Assembly (NCBI GenBank): GCA_029204225.1
Contig: MU832591.1
Coordinates: forward strand, 1 to 64,000
Direction of reading: 5' to 3'
From: Diphasiastrum complanatum
Taxonomy: Eukaryota > Streptophyta > Lycopodiopsida > Lycopodiales > Lycopodiaceae
Length of the DNA: 64,000 nucleotides
Part shown: positions 22,410 through 33,600 of the stretch, piece by piece
Numbering within the stretch: the first letter of the stretch is position 1
Layout of the letters: each line of letters starts with the position of its first letter
Notes under the pieces: generated by a model
Told to the model about the DNA's origin: nothing
Database searches by the model: none
The model's input: only the letters and a program-made list of their open reading frames with translations
Position numbers and translations under genes: made by a program

Positions 22410-22827
22410 AGTTATGAATAGAGCCACAGCTGATCTAGAACTAAGCTATGAAAGCATCACATAAGTAAGACTTAACCCTAGAAAGCAGGAAAGAGAGAGA
22501 TTAAGGAGGCTAAAGAGAGAGATATCAATATCATCAGTTGAATGACAAATGACACAGTTTCCCTACTTATAGCCAAGAGGAAGCCCTAAAAGGAAGCTTC
22601 CAGTGAAGGGCCCAACTGGGAGGGATAATAGTGCGCCCTCCAAGAAGGCCCCCACTCTCCAGTAATATGTCCAAATGGCCTAATAATGAATAATAAGGCC
22701 AAAGGCCAACCATATAGTCTGAATGTCACTAATGAATAAAAAAGGGCCCAAGGCCTGCTTATGCATAAAGTAAAGTAACTGTAAATGTAAATGGACGCGG
22801 CGAATGTAATGAGCCGAGTCCATAACT
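22410..22827 (-). repeat. 5' LTR of element B
   Basis: 418 bp, same termini as 17278-17689. Confidence 0.93.
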
Positions 22828-22832
22828 GTTCA

Positions 22833-23364
22833 CCTCTCCCAAATCCTCTGGTAAGCATTCACTTCTTTGAGACAGTCACTAATGCACCCTAAACCCTAAA
22901 TCAGTAATATGTTTGCAATACAAACCATCATCTTCACTCCAAACCACTTTCAGACCTTTCTTTGCCGCTTTTTTGGAGCTTAGTTCCCAATGAAGGTTCG
23001 TAATAATTTATGAACTGCTCATTAGTCTTTGTTGTTTGGTAATATCTCAGTTATGGGAGGCATGGGCAGTGGTTAGGCTTGTTGCAAATTTTTTTCGGTA
23101 CCGTTTTCTTATTTTTTAACAGGAGGGGGCAGGTGGGTGCCAGACACCCTCTGATAATTAATTCCGAGGGAAAAACAGGGGCCATAAATTGCTTTTATTT
23201 CACTTTTGGGCTGTGGGACAGCGAGGGCAGGTGCCTGTATTTTTTTTTTTTGAAAATTTTTCAAAAAACCAGACGCGTTATGATGCGGACGCACCCCTGA
23301 GGCGTCCCCGTCCGGACGCGGAGGCGGACGCGTGTCCGGACGCACGTCCACGTCCGGGGTCCGC
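22833..23364. other. Region upstream of the hAT gene with GGACGC repeats
   Basis: Begins with the repeat-locus flank and a telomere-like CCCTAAACCCTAAA (about 22886). A homopolymer T run at about 23239 is followed by GGACGCG/CGTCCG palindromic repeats (23273-23350). Clustered short motifs next to a T/A run resemble the subterminal repeats of DNA transposons, so this may be the 5' end of the hAT element. No clear terminal inverted repeat was found. Confidence 0.45.
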
Positions 23365-23490
23365 TTCCTTAGATATATACATATACATATATACATATAC
23401 ATCATAGGTCCCACGGTATTGGGTACCGCGGATCCCGGTACCGTGGGACCACACTGGTACCGCGGTACCACAATATAATAATATATAGGC
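23365..23490. repeat. (TA)-rich microsatellite plus GGTACC palindromes
   Basis: Alternating ATATACATATAC is followed by TCATAGG, then GGTACCGCGGATCCCGGTACC and further GGTACCG repeats. The same order of parts occurs at 26850-26990 inside the neighbouring element. Confidence 0.7.
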
Positions 23491-23500
23491 TGACCCAGAG

Positions 23501-26500
23501 TTGTTGCCTGCTTGGCTGGCACGCACGAGGAGAGGCAGTCCATCCTCATCCCGTCCCATTGCCCCTCATCCCCCTCAGACAGTTTCGCCACACACACCCC
23601 CATCTGCACCCATTCCGGTGGATCCCATCCCATCACGTCCGCCAGTTGCCACTGCGGTTCCACCACCAAGTCCTGTTGCTCGCACGCCCCCAGTATACGA
23701 TTTTCTCATGGATTCTCCGCCACCCGAGCAGGCCCAGGATGCTACTGACGAGGTCTTCGAGGATGTGGATGAGATCCCTTCTTCCTTCCCTTCCCATCCG
23801 GATGACCTCCCTAGCCAGCAGTTTTCATATCCCATGCCAGCCCCTCCACCAATGCACCCCACTTATGTTGCTGCACCCATCCCTGCCAGTGCATCCCACT
23901 CTCACCATTCCACGTCTACAGCCGATGCATCCACTAGTGCCCAGCCTGTCGCGTCATCGTCCATTCCCGTCACGGTGGAGGTCCACCACCCGTTGCCCAC
24001 CAGGTAGAGCCCTTGTGCAGCAGACCATTCGCAGCGCACATCAGCCGCACATGGACAGAGAGGCCACACAGGCCGTAGTCAGTTTGATTTACGAGCTGAA
24101 CCTACCTTTTGCCATCACCGATTTTGAGCCCTTCAGAAGTGCATTCCGCCTTGCACGGTCTGTCAGCCCTAGCTGGAGAGTCCCTGGTTCAGAGGTTGTC
24201 CGCACACACATGCTGAGAGATAGGGTTGAGTCCTTGTCTAGAGAGATGGAGCCTCTACGCCGCCACTGGTCCACATATGGATGCAGCATCATGTCCGATG
24301 GCTGGACTGATGTCAGGAGGAGGCCGATCCTCAACATCTTGGTCTCCAGCTGCATGGGTACACAATTTTTGAGAGCCGTGGATTGCAGTAGGGGGGGGAG
24401 AGTCATATCTGCAGAGTTCATGTACGATGTCATTAGGTCTTCCATCCTGTCCATAGGCCCCCAGCACGTCGTTATGGTGGTGACGGACAATGCCACCAAC
24501 TACGTTCAGATGGGTGTCTTGCTGGAGGCCGAGTTCCCTCACATCATCCATACCCCCTGTGCAGCGCACGACATAGACCTTTTGATGGGGGACATAGGTG
24601 CACTTCCCTGGGTTAGAGCCATCGTCCGCGAGGCCCTCTTCCTGGTGACTTTTGCGTGTTCTTGCCATGTTCCGGGTTTAGGGTGCAGGGCAGGGCACAG
24701 CTTCTACAGATGGTTGCCAGTGATCTTTGGCGTGCCAGTACGTTTCAGCACACGGAGGATGGGGAGCACTTTTCTTCCACGGTGAGGGGAGACCAGTTCT
24801 GGAGGGATGCACAGACATTGTCAGGACTGCTTCAACCACTCTACATTGTGCTCCGCATGGATGACAGCAAGGGGTCCACACTCGGACTGGTGTATGAGCT
24901 CATGGACCGGATCGGACAGTTCCTGCAGCTGCCCATCTTGCAGCCAGAGAAGTAAGCGGTACAGTGTTGTAATTGTTCTTTATCTTTTCAGTGTTTGCTA
25001 GTTTGTTTTTCTGTCGATGTTACGTTTTTTCCAAAATTTGCTTCGACTTCGTGCAGGATCATGGAGCTGAGGTTCATCTAGGAGACGCGGTGGAACTACT
25101 TTCATAGGAGTATCCACAGCGTTGCACACATCTTGCATCCCCTCTTCCTCTCTCCGACACAGATATCAGACAGGGAGCTCGAGGCGGATTGGCTCGAGTA
25201 CATCTACAAGGTGGGTCCTCACATTGGCTTGGATCCTATCAGACTCATGGAGGAGTTAGTTGCATTTCGTTTCTGCATGGGCACGTTCGGTCACCCGGCT
25301 GCTCAGGATCCAGATAGGAGAAGGCTCCCCACTACCTGGTGGACCATGTTCGGTACCACCTATCCCTCCATACAGCGTCTTGCACTGCGTGTCCTTTCAC
25401 AGGTATGTATCTCATCTCATCCTCCCTTGTTGTGTTTCGTTGACGTTCCACCCGTGCACATGTGCTGAAACATTTCACTGCACATACCACAGGATTGCGC
25501 TGCCTCCGTGTGTGAGCGTAATTGGAGCACATGGGCCCTCGTTCACAAGAGGAGAAGAAACAAGCTGTCAGTGAGTCAGCTAGAGCGGTTGGTGTTCTGT
25601 AGCACCAACGCACGTCTCGCCAAGAGACTGCCGACCATTACAAGCGCATTGCAGGTGATGGGCTATTCTCCCATAGCATGTTGGTTGACGTCTCACTAAA
25701 TGTAGGTTTCAATTTTTGATCAAGTTGTTGTCCTAACACGCTCAATTCTGACCTAGCAGACGAAGATATCTGATTGTATGAGGCAGATGAGCCAGTGTCA
25801 GAGGATGAGCATGATGAGGATGAGCCCATTCGGGTTGTGTTTGCCAGATCAGAGAGGGATGAGGCGGATGATACAGGTGCAAGGCACACGCCGGCAGCAC
25901 CCAGTTCACATCCTCCTCCTTTGGCAGCACCCACTCCACTGTCTCCCCCTTTGGCAGCACCCAGGATGTACCAATATCGGCCACCGCAGCGCCCCTTTCT
26001 GTACATATCGCCATTGTACTCACCTCCTGCACAGCCAGTTCCTCCACCTGCTGCAGCCCCACGGGCACACACTCCACGAGCTCATCCTCCTCGATCAGGT
26101 TCACAGGGAGTTCCCTCTTTTGCTTCCCTATCCCAGCCGGCCTCAGCTTGGGCCTAGCCTAGCCAGCCAGGTGATTTGCATGGGGATGACGAGGCATTGA
26201 CAGCTCCTCTTGTCCGCAAGAGACCAGGAAGGCCCAAGGGTGCACCGAACAAGAAAGGCAAGGCAAAGAAACTACCAGGGAGGAGAGGACGACCACGCAG
26301 CGCTCCAGGTACAAGTAGAGGTGCAGTATCACAGCCAGTTGGAGCAGGTGTTGTTGGTTTGGCCTGCTTGGGGGCTGATGCGGAGGCAGACTGGGATGAT
26401 GCTAGTGACGAGTCCCCTTCTCGGACACACAGCCCATGCCAGTTCCAGACAGGCAGAGATATCGGCTGCGAGAGTCAGCTCGGGGCCCTGAGTTGTCTCC

Positions 26501-26540
26501 AGAGCATTCGTCTGAGTCAGAGCCAGAGCATTGATTGTGG
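23501..26540 (+). pseudogene. hAT superfamily transposase gene (DUF659 type), probably inactive
   Basis: Transposase of a cut-and-paste hAT transposon. The N-terminal part (23501-24007) is proline/serine-rich with an acidic patch. After a frame change near 24003 comes the core: S-I-M-S-D-G-W-T-D-V-R-R-R-P near 24290, V-V-T-D-N-A-T-N-Y near 24480 and T-P-C-A-A-H-D-I-D-L-L near 24555. A second frame change near 24660 leads into L-L-Q-M-V-A-S-D. Introns inferred by GT-AG are 24952-25056 and 25403-25492, perhaps a third at about 25653-25759. The hAT dimerisation block (C-E-R-N-W-S-T, then K-R-R-R-N-K-L-S) is at 25508-25600. The C-terminal part is acidic then proline-rich, with a TAG at 26155-26157. 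Past it lie two AT-hook-like motifs, R-P-G-R-P-K-G and R-R-G-R-P-R-S (26220-26310). Two frame breaks, an in-frame TAG near 25079 and the TAG at 26155 suggest a pseudogene. Confidence 0.82.
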
Positions 26541-26770
26541 CTCTGTTGTTTTAGTTTCAGTAGTTTGTCTCTAGCAAATGGTCTACCATTGTACTCAGAT
26601 CATTTTTCACATTATATACAGTGTTTGGCGAACTTTATTTGCTGCACATTGTGTGTATGTCACTCTGTACATGTGATGCTGTATTTTCAATTTTATGTCA
26701 AATTCTATGTGCGTGTGTGAATCTTATTTTCAACTAATTTCGATTGAAGTGAATGATAGCTTCACATAAA
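26541..26770. other. Flank after the hAT gene
   Basis: A/T-rich sequence, probably the 3' untranslated part and end of the hAT element. No inverted repeat matching the left side was recognised. Confidence 0.4.
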
Positions 26771-26833
26771 TGCACCTACATCATGAGCACAGCAATTACC
26801 CCTACACCCCAAACAGCATTTCATAAACACATG
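26771..26833 (+). repeat. Left terminal inverted repeat
   Basis: 63 bp from ATGCACCTAC to CATAAACACATG; inverted partner at 28133-28195 with about four mismatches. Confidence 0.85.
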
Positions 26834-26854
26834 CGGTACCATAATGGGGCACTA

Positions 26855-26897
<43 letters not shown>

Positions 26898-26990
26898 TAT
26901 CATAGTACCCTCTGGTACCGCCGGTACCATATCAGTGGTACCGCCGGTACAGTTCCGCCCTGGGATCCGCGGTACCAGGGCGGTACCATT
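26855..26990. repeat. (AT)n microsatellite and GGTACC palindromes
   Basis: About 17 AT units, then TCATAGTACC, then repeated GGTACCGCCGGTACC and GGATCCGCGGTACC. Same architecture as 23365-23490. Confidence 0.8.
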
Positions 26991-27138
26991 TTTAATATTT
27001 TTTTTATTTTTTAATATATTTCTAGTAATTTTTTTTTGCATATTAACTACCAAAAAAGGACAAAAAAAAGTAAAAAAAGGGGGTTCTGGGTGTAAAAAAA
27101 GAGGGTACAGTACATGATGCAGGGGACTGTTGCAGTGG

Positions 27139-27320
27139 CACATGGGCACTGCGAGTGAGCAGACTGAGGGGCCAATGGGAGACCAACACAGGGGGGTAGC
27201 ATCACATGGGGGCAAGTACAGAGGCACATGGGCATTGTGGGTGAGCAGACCATGGGCCCAATGGGAGACCAACACAGGGGGGAGCATCACATGGGGGCAG
27301 GTACAGAGGCACATGGAGGG
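27139..27320. repeat. 86-bp tandem repeat, about 2 copies
   Basis: CACATGGGCA(C/T)TG at 27139 and 27225, and GACCAACACAGGGGGG at 27181 and 27267, give a period of 86. Confidence 0.9.
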
Positions 27321-27355
27321 ATGATGGGGATCCACATGGCCGATCAGGCTGTGGG

Positions 27356-27364
27356 GATAAATAG
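27356..27364 (+). promoter_or_regulatory. TATA-like box before the TIR-element ORF
   Basis: GATAAATAG lies about 175 bp before the ATG at 27538. The stretch between has several TGTGAGAGG repeats and no upstream ATG in frame. Inferred promoter only. Confidence 0.4.
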
Positions 27365-27537
27365 GCACTCACAATGCCATTGTGGTCGGCATTTTCAGAG
27401 GCTGTGAGAGGGCTAGTGATAGACAGTGAGAGAGCAAGCGAGAGCCGGTGACAGGCTGTGAGAGGTTGTTTGAGAGCCAGGGTGCTGTGAGAGGGTGTTC
27501 AAGGATCAGGGTGCTGTGAGGAGAAGGTCGATCGAGA

Positions 27538-27902
27538 TGGCTGAGCGCATACCACCGAAGCCCGAGGGCGAAGCCAGGAGAAAGCTTGAGGAAGATATCC
27601 AAAGGCACAACGAGAGGCATCGGAAGCAAGAGGCAGATATCCGAGAGATGCTGCGATAGACTCGACAGAGAAATCCGGAACCGGAGCCACCCGCCCCCGC
27701 TGTGGATCCTGTCCCCGCTGTCGAGCTGGATCTGGATGAGCAGATCGGAATGAATTTCACACGACGGCAGCTCATCATGGTCAGGGAAAGGGCGGCCAGA
27801 CGTCGGGCTAACCAGGAGGCAGCTCGGGCTAACCGGGAGGCAGAGCAAGAGCGACAAAACAATGCACCAGACGAGGGCGAGGAGTCGATGGAGGATCAGT
27901 GA
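27538..27902 (+). pseudogene. Charged coiled-coil ORF of the TIR element
   Basis: ATG at 27538, TGA at 27900-27902, 121 codons with one internal TAG at 27657-27659. It starts M-A-E-R-I-P-P-K-P-E-G. A helical, very charged segment (R-K-L-E-E-D-I-Q-R-H-N-E-R-H) follows. After the TAG come a proline-rich linker, an acidic D-L-D-E-Q-I-G, and a second charged helix R-R-A-N-Q-E-A-A-R-A-N-R-E-A-E-Q-E-R, ending acidic. No domain recognised, and no transposase or Myb motif. It may be a captured host fragment or a protein of a related full-length element. If the TAG is real, the product would be 39 residues. Confidence 0.5.
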
Positions 27903-28132
27903 GGGATGTTTAGAATAGATGAGGTCCAGCCGTATGTGGCGGACTGTTGCTATGTAGTTTTCGGCAGTTTATGGTGCAGCAAATAACTAGATGGCTGCTT
28001 AAAAAAATGACAGTATATGTGATGTTATCCTGATACAACGGTTGAATATATACATAGTTGTTTTTTGTGCAACGCGAGCCTGGTCATGTAAGATGCAATG
28101 TCTGTAATTTTTTTAAATGCAGATGTATTACA

Positions 28133-28195
28133 TGTGTTTATGAAATGTCGTTTGGGGTGTAGGGGTGATTGTTGTGCTCATGATGTAGGTGCATA
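28133..28195 (-). repeat. Right terminal inverted repeat
   Basis: Inverted partner of 26771-26833. Confidence 0.85.
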
Positions 28196-28500
28196 TGACA
28201 GGTTCTCTAAAGTTTAAACGGCGCGTTTCATGCTCGTCAAAAGTACTACCTTTGTAGAGCAATGTGCTCACATTTTTATTCATGAGATATTCTATTTACA
28301 TGGCCTTCCACCATCAATTCTCATCGATCAAGATACTGAGTTTTTGTTTCACCTAATGATGCAATTGCTACTATCTTCTCTTATCTTTCTGATTGCTCAT
28401 GAGGTTATTTCCGTGTTGCTACTCACTTATAGCAGATTCAATAGAGATATAAGTCTACTCCCCTCTTATCACTCGGGTCCGTTTTAGCCTACTGCTATTT
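28196..28500 (+). pseudogene. Ty3/gypsy integrase core relic
   Basis: Begins right at the TIR with D-R-F-S-K, then V-K-S-T-T-F-V-E-Q-C-A-H-I-F, H-E-I-F-Y-L-H-G-L-P and I-D-Q-D-T-E-F (equivalent to the integrase D in S-D-R-D-S-K-F). It decays quickly afterwards. The matching upstream half is not seen in the window. Confidence 0.7.
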
Positions 28501-28843
28501 TACAGGTCAAGTTGTTGCATAGTCATCGGGGACGACAAATTCGGCATAAGTTTTGCTATAGATAGGTGTTGGATGTTTTAACCTTATATAGAGACATCAA
28601 TTAGGCAATTGCTTTTAGGCTGCTTCTTCACTATTGGCATAGAGACTTGATGCAAAAGTCTAAAACTATGTAGTGCGCCCCACTACATTTTCTATGGGAC
28701 ATAGTTAGAGTACATCTCATCATTATGCTTCATCATTGTTGTTTGTGTTATCTTTCATGTGTATGACTCACAGTTGTAGTTAGGGTAGATATATAGCTGA
28801 AACAATGTTTTACACTAGATTCGAATCAGCTAAAAACTGTGAT
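28501..28843. other. Decayed sequence, no gene recognised
   Basis: Probably further decay of the gypsy integrase relic. Nothing supportable. Confidence 0.4.
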
Positions 28844-29265
28844 TGTTGAAGTAACTGGTTCGTGTGCAACATGGTTTAAACGTCCAACCAATATCAAATT
28901 TGGCAAATGTCAAACACACCCATTGTGGTTTGTGTACAAAAACAATTATGCACGCAGAGGACAGTGTCAGTCATAGGCCTACATGCATAACAAGCAGTAG
29001 GTACGAGGGCCAGTAATGCCCATGCAAACGCATGCAGACACATCCAGACACATGAATGAGAGTAGGGGGCCATGCAGTCCTTCAGTAATGAACTGGGACC
29101 CCTGATGCATCAGTAACCCATGTATGCAACATGAACAGTGGGTGTTAGCAGCAACTACCACCTACCACATCCATGCAAACTCAAGTCTCACACTGGGCTA
29201 GGAGGGGCATTGGCTGGGTGGATCAGACTAACTTTGCCTTCTACGTGGTTACGCTATTCCTAACA
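28844..29265 (+). repeat. 5' LTR of element F
   Basis: Starts TGTTGAAGTAACTGG and ends CCTAACA. It shares the block CTCACACTGGGCTAGGAGGG and the GGGTGGATCAG block with the E LTR. A one-base gap and TGGTATCA (PBS, decayed after eight bases) follow. Confidence 0.75.
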
Positions 29266-30195
29266 CTGGTATCATTCAAGCAAATCGGGACTCAGGATGG
29301 AGGAGGCTCAGCGCATTCTTTCAGCCTCCTACAGCGCTCTTTTGGAAGAGGTTTTGCAGCAATTTCAAGGTGGTAGTAGAGGGGCGAATTCAGATCAGAT
29401 TTCAGATCCTCCTGCGCATCATGTCAGGCAGAATCACAGCCGATTTCAGGGAGAAATTTACTTCTGGTGGGACACACTTCTTATCTACCTTTCAGCACAT
29501 TTCTCCAGCATTCCAGCGAGCTATTTTTTGGAAGCAACATCAGCACATTCTTGTAGCCAAATTGAACGCATTCAGGGAGAGGTTTTCAGCATTTATTTCC
29601 AGCAAAATTGGCACCCTTCTACCTCATCATCAGAACGGGTTATTCTGGCCACTGGAACAGCACAAAGGACAGCCTGTTTGGGCACATTTTGTTGTAGCAA
29701 ATTTTTACATTTTTCAGCACTTTCCAGGAATCAGATTGGACGCATTTCTACAAGCCCCACCAGCGCACCTCCTCATCATCAAAACACATTCTCCTGGCAA
29801 CAAGATTTCAGCGCATATTGGCAAAAATCCAGCATGTATTCATTCTAGCCTGAACCCCATCGCACTGCTAGCAGGGTCCAGCACACCTTCAGTGCTCACT
29901 TCAGACTTGTCCAGCGTGGTTTTCCAGGATTAAGTCAGTTGTTTTGATAAAAAGTTTAGAAGCCTTTTCCAATGGCCTCCATTCTGGATTTTTGGGTGCT
30001 TTTCTGAGCATTTTTCCAGCACATGCAATACTGATTTTCTAGTGCACTAGAACTGAATTTTCAGCAACTTCTGTGGCAGTATTTTCAGCACACCTTCTAG
30101 TGCGACTTTGGACCTCAAACAGTGGCAATTTTTCCGTGCATGCACTGTCATTTTCCAGTCAGCAGTACGTTGCATGCGGTTTGAAGCTCCAGCAG
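29266..30195 (+). other. Leader of element F
   Basis: Untranslated leader. Open frames of 183-187 codons here are not gag. It carries several CAGCGC(A/C/T) motifs of the kind also found in the E and J leaders. Confidence 0.7.
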
Positions 30196-30646
30196 AGTTA
30201 TGAACGTAGCCACGGCTGATCTAGATTTAGTCTATGAAAGCATCAAATAAGCAAGACTTAACCCTAGAAAGCAGGAGAGAGAAAGCTTAAAGAGACTAAA
30301 GAAGGAGATCATATCATAAGCCAAGTAACAAATGACACAGAATCCCTACTTATAGCCAAGAGGAAGCCCTAAAAGGAAGCTTCCAGTGGCTAGGGCCAAA
30401 CTGAGAGGGAAAATAGTGCGCCCTCCAAGAAGGTCCCCACTCTCAATAATATGACCAAATAACCAATATAGTGAATCATAGGGCCCAAGGCCAATAATAT
30501 GGTCTAAATGTCAATAATAGGGCCCAAGGCCAACCATATAGTCTAAATGTCAAATAATGAATAAAAAAGGGCCCAAAGCCTGCCTATGCATAAAGTAAAG
30601 TAAATGTAAATGGACATGGCGAATGTAATGAGCCGAGTCCATAACT
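30196..30646 (-). repeat. 3' LTR of element C
   Basis: 451 bp. On the minus strand, AGTTATGGACTCGG to TTCATAACT. Confidence 0.95.
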
Positions 30647-30690
30647 CTCCCCGACACAAAAATAAGACCCAACTGCCATAAAGGACTGGA

Positions 30691-33600
30691 TCAAGTAATA
30701 GCAAGCCCTGGAGGATCAACTGGAACAGCATCTGGTGTAGTAACAACTGGAGCAACGGCTGATGTAGAGGAATCAACAAGTGCGGCAAGAGCACGAGCCT
30801 GATCCGCAAGTGACGGTGTATGATAAAAGACATCAATAGGCTCCCATGTGGCCTCCTCAACAGGACGACCATCCCACTGGACTAGGAACTGAATCTGCCG
30901 GCGGCGTCGACTATGATGCAAACGCACCTGAAGGATAGCAGCAAGTAATAAAGGAAAGAAATCCGGTGCAGTAGGAAACTCAGCATCACGAGGAGCATCA
31001 TCCTCAATAGCAGCACGTAATAAACTGACATGGAATATATCACAGGCACGTGTGGAAGCAGGAAGCTGAAGACGATATGTAACTGGACTAAGAACCTCCA
31101 ATATACAATAAGGCCCATAATAACGTGGTGCAAGCTTCTCAGTAGAAGCATGGCCCTGAATAAAATGATGACGTGCAAACCGTAGGTGTAGATATACCAT
31201 ATCACCAACATGAAACTCAACATGACGTCGATGACGATCAACTGAAGCCTGATAACGCTGCTGGACCTGCTGCAAATGGGAACTGGCCTGGAGAATAAGC
31301 TCGCGAGCACCTGATAGAATTGAAGACAGTGTCACAGGTGTATCCTCGAGAGGAAGAGGAATACCAGGTAAAAGAGGTGCATAACCATGAGATAATAAAA
31401 ATGGTGCAACGCCGGTGCTGGTACTAACAGAGCTGTTATAGCTATACTCTGCCAAACATAAGTGCTGATCTCAATCCTTCCCTGAAGGAGTAACAAAATG
31501 GTGCAAATAATCCTCAAGGATCCTATTAAGGACCTCAGACTGCCCATCATAAGTAGAATGATAAGCAGACCCCATAAAAAGCTGTACATCCAATATACGC
31601 ATAAGCTCTGTCCAGAACAATGATGTAAACTTACTATCCCGATCAGAAAGGATAGTACGAGGAAACCCATGTAGGCGAAATATCTCTGAAAGGAACAAGC
31701 GTGCACACTGCTCTGCTGTGATAGTACTGCGGACGGGAATGAAATGTGCCTGTTTCGAGAACCTGTCAACTACCACCATACATGAATCGTGACCACGACG
31801 GGTGCAGGGAAGGCCAATGATGAAGTCCATAGAAATATCAGTCCACTGGCGGTGAGGAATAGGCCAACTCTGAAGCAAACGCGAACTTAGCACGGAAGTA
31901 CTTATTACGTAAGCAGAAAGGACAGGTACGAATAAGTACAACAAGCTCTTTCCTAAGGGATGGCCAATAGAAATGATCCTTAAGACGAGCATAAGACTTC
32001 TGAAAACCAAAATGACCCCCAACTGGGGACGAATGAGCATCCGACAACAACTGAGAACGGATACCCAAAGAACTAGGAATACAAAGAGAACCATAATGAT
32101 AAAGACGGTGGTCAACAATGGAATAAGCCTGATGAGGTGAAGACGACATAGGTGGAGCAGAACCATAAACATCACGAAAATCAGAACATGTAAGATAAGC
32201 AGATGGAAGATCATCAAACCAGGAAGGGATCGTGGCAACAAGGGTATTCAATAAAGCAGGAAGTCTAGACGATGCGTCAGCAGCAGTGTTAGCACGACCA
32301 GGACGATACAAAATAGAAAAATCAAAAGATTGTAAAAACTGCAACCAACGAAACTGACGATCACTAAGATCACGCTGGGAGAAGAGATAACGTAAGGACT
32401 CATGATCAGTAACAATATCAAAAGGAACACGGTACAGGTAATGGCGCCACTTCTTAAGAGCATAGATAATGCCAAGAAGCTCTTTCTCATGGACAGAATA
32501 ACGTTGCTCATAAGAGCGTAAACGACGCGACTCATAAGCAATAATACAATGAGACTGACGAAGCAAGGCACCCAAACCAACATTACTAGCATCGGTCTCA
32601 ACAATAAATTTCTGATCAAACTGTGGTAAACACAGGACAGAGGCCTCCACAACATCACGACGAAGAGTGTCAAAGGCGAACTGACAATCAGAAGTCCAAA
32701 CAAAAGCACTAGACTTCTTCAAAAGGGCATGAAGAGGGGCAGCCACAGTGGTAAAGTGAGGAATAGGACGACGAAGGTGAGTAGCGAGACCAAGAAACGT
32801 ACGAACATGGTGGACATCTGTGGGAACAAGCCAATCAGCGATTGCCCGAACCTTATGAGGTTCCAAACGAATACGACCATCACAAATGAGAAATCCTAAA
32901 AACTCAATCTCATCAACAGCAAAGGAACACTTAGAAAGTTTAGCAAACAACTGGTGATGAACAAGCAATTGAAAAACAGATGAAAGATGTAACACACGCT
33001 CATCAAGAGTCTTACTAAAAACAAGAATATCATCAAAATAAACTAAAACACAACGACCAAGGAGAGTACGCATGATGTTATTCATCACATTCTGGAACGT
33101 AGGTGGACCATTAGTAACACCAAAAGGAAGAACACGAAACTCATACAAACCAAGATGGGTACGAAACGCAGTCTTGTGTTCGTCCGAAGGATGCATCCTA
33201 ATCTGGTGATAGCCGGAACGTAAGTCTATCTTAGAGAAAAGATGAGAGGTGCCTAACTGGTCAAAGAGATCATCCATGTGAGGAATAGGATACTGGTTAC
33301 GGATGGTCAACTTATTGAGGGCACGATAATCAATGCAGAGGCGTTTGGAACCATCTTTCTTACTGACAAGGAGAACAGGGGCACCAAAAGGACTGTGACT
33401 AGGAACAATAAGGCCCTGATCTAGTAAAGCAGTAATCTGAAGCTCAACCTCATCAAGCTCAGACTTAGACATACGGTAAGGAGGCCGTGAGGGAGGAGCA
33501 GAACCAGGACGCAAATCAATATGGTGGTTCACATCACGTAATGGTGGTAGCGTCGTAGGTTCTGAAAAGACAAATGCATACTGATGTAATAAGTCAGAGA

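Larger units (their letters stand above)
17278..22827 (-). mobile_element. Family X LTR retrotransposon B, non-autonomous, carrying a foreign module
   Basis: Complete insertion on the minus strand: LTRs 17278-17689 and 22410-22827, target duplication GTTCA at 17273-17277 and 22828-22832. In sense order it holds the PBS (22398-22409), a long leader (21286-22397), a gag N-terminus, a foreign module (19765-20925), the gag centre, protease, and integrase C-terminus with chromodomain. RT, RNase H and most of integrase are deleted at about 18563, and the gag zinc knuckle is deleted near 19230. It cannot move without help. LTRs differ at roughly ten places including small indels. Confidence 0.93.
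26771..28195 (+). mobile_element. 1.4-kb element with 63-bp terminal inverted repeats and its own ORF
   Basis: Left end 26771-26833 and right end 28133-28195 are inverted copies (ATGCACCTACATCATGAGCA at the tips; a few mismatches). Between them lie an (AT)n microsatellite, GGTACC palindromes, an 86-bp tandem repeat, a TATA-like box and a 121-codon ORF. No transposase is encoded, so it is non-autonomous. No clear target duplication is visible. The right flank starts inside a gypsy integrase sequence; the left flank is the hAT 3' side. The superfamily is undetermined. Confidence 0.78.

Noticed and set aside
16082-22895. Interstitial telomere (CCCTAAA runs near 16084, 16590 and 22886)
   Set aside because: Only two or so units each; too short to mean more than chance or repair filler.
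23559-24010. hAT N-terminus in the frame beginning at 23559
   Set aside because: The arginine-rich product looks like an out-of-frame reading. The frame at 23501 gives a natural acidic, proline-rich sequence over the same bases.
26771-28195. PIF/Harbinger element based on inverted ends and a second ORF
   Set aside because: No three-base TTA/TAA target duplication and no Myb-like motif in the ORF.
29297-29933. 183- and 187-codon ORFs as genes
   Set aside because: They lie in the F leader, overlap each other in two frames and show no gag or other domain.
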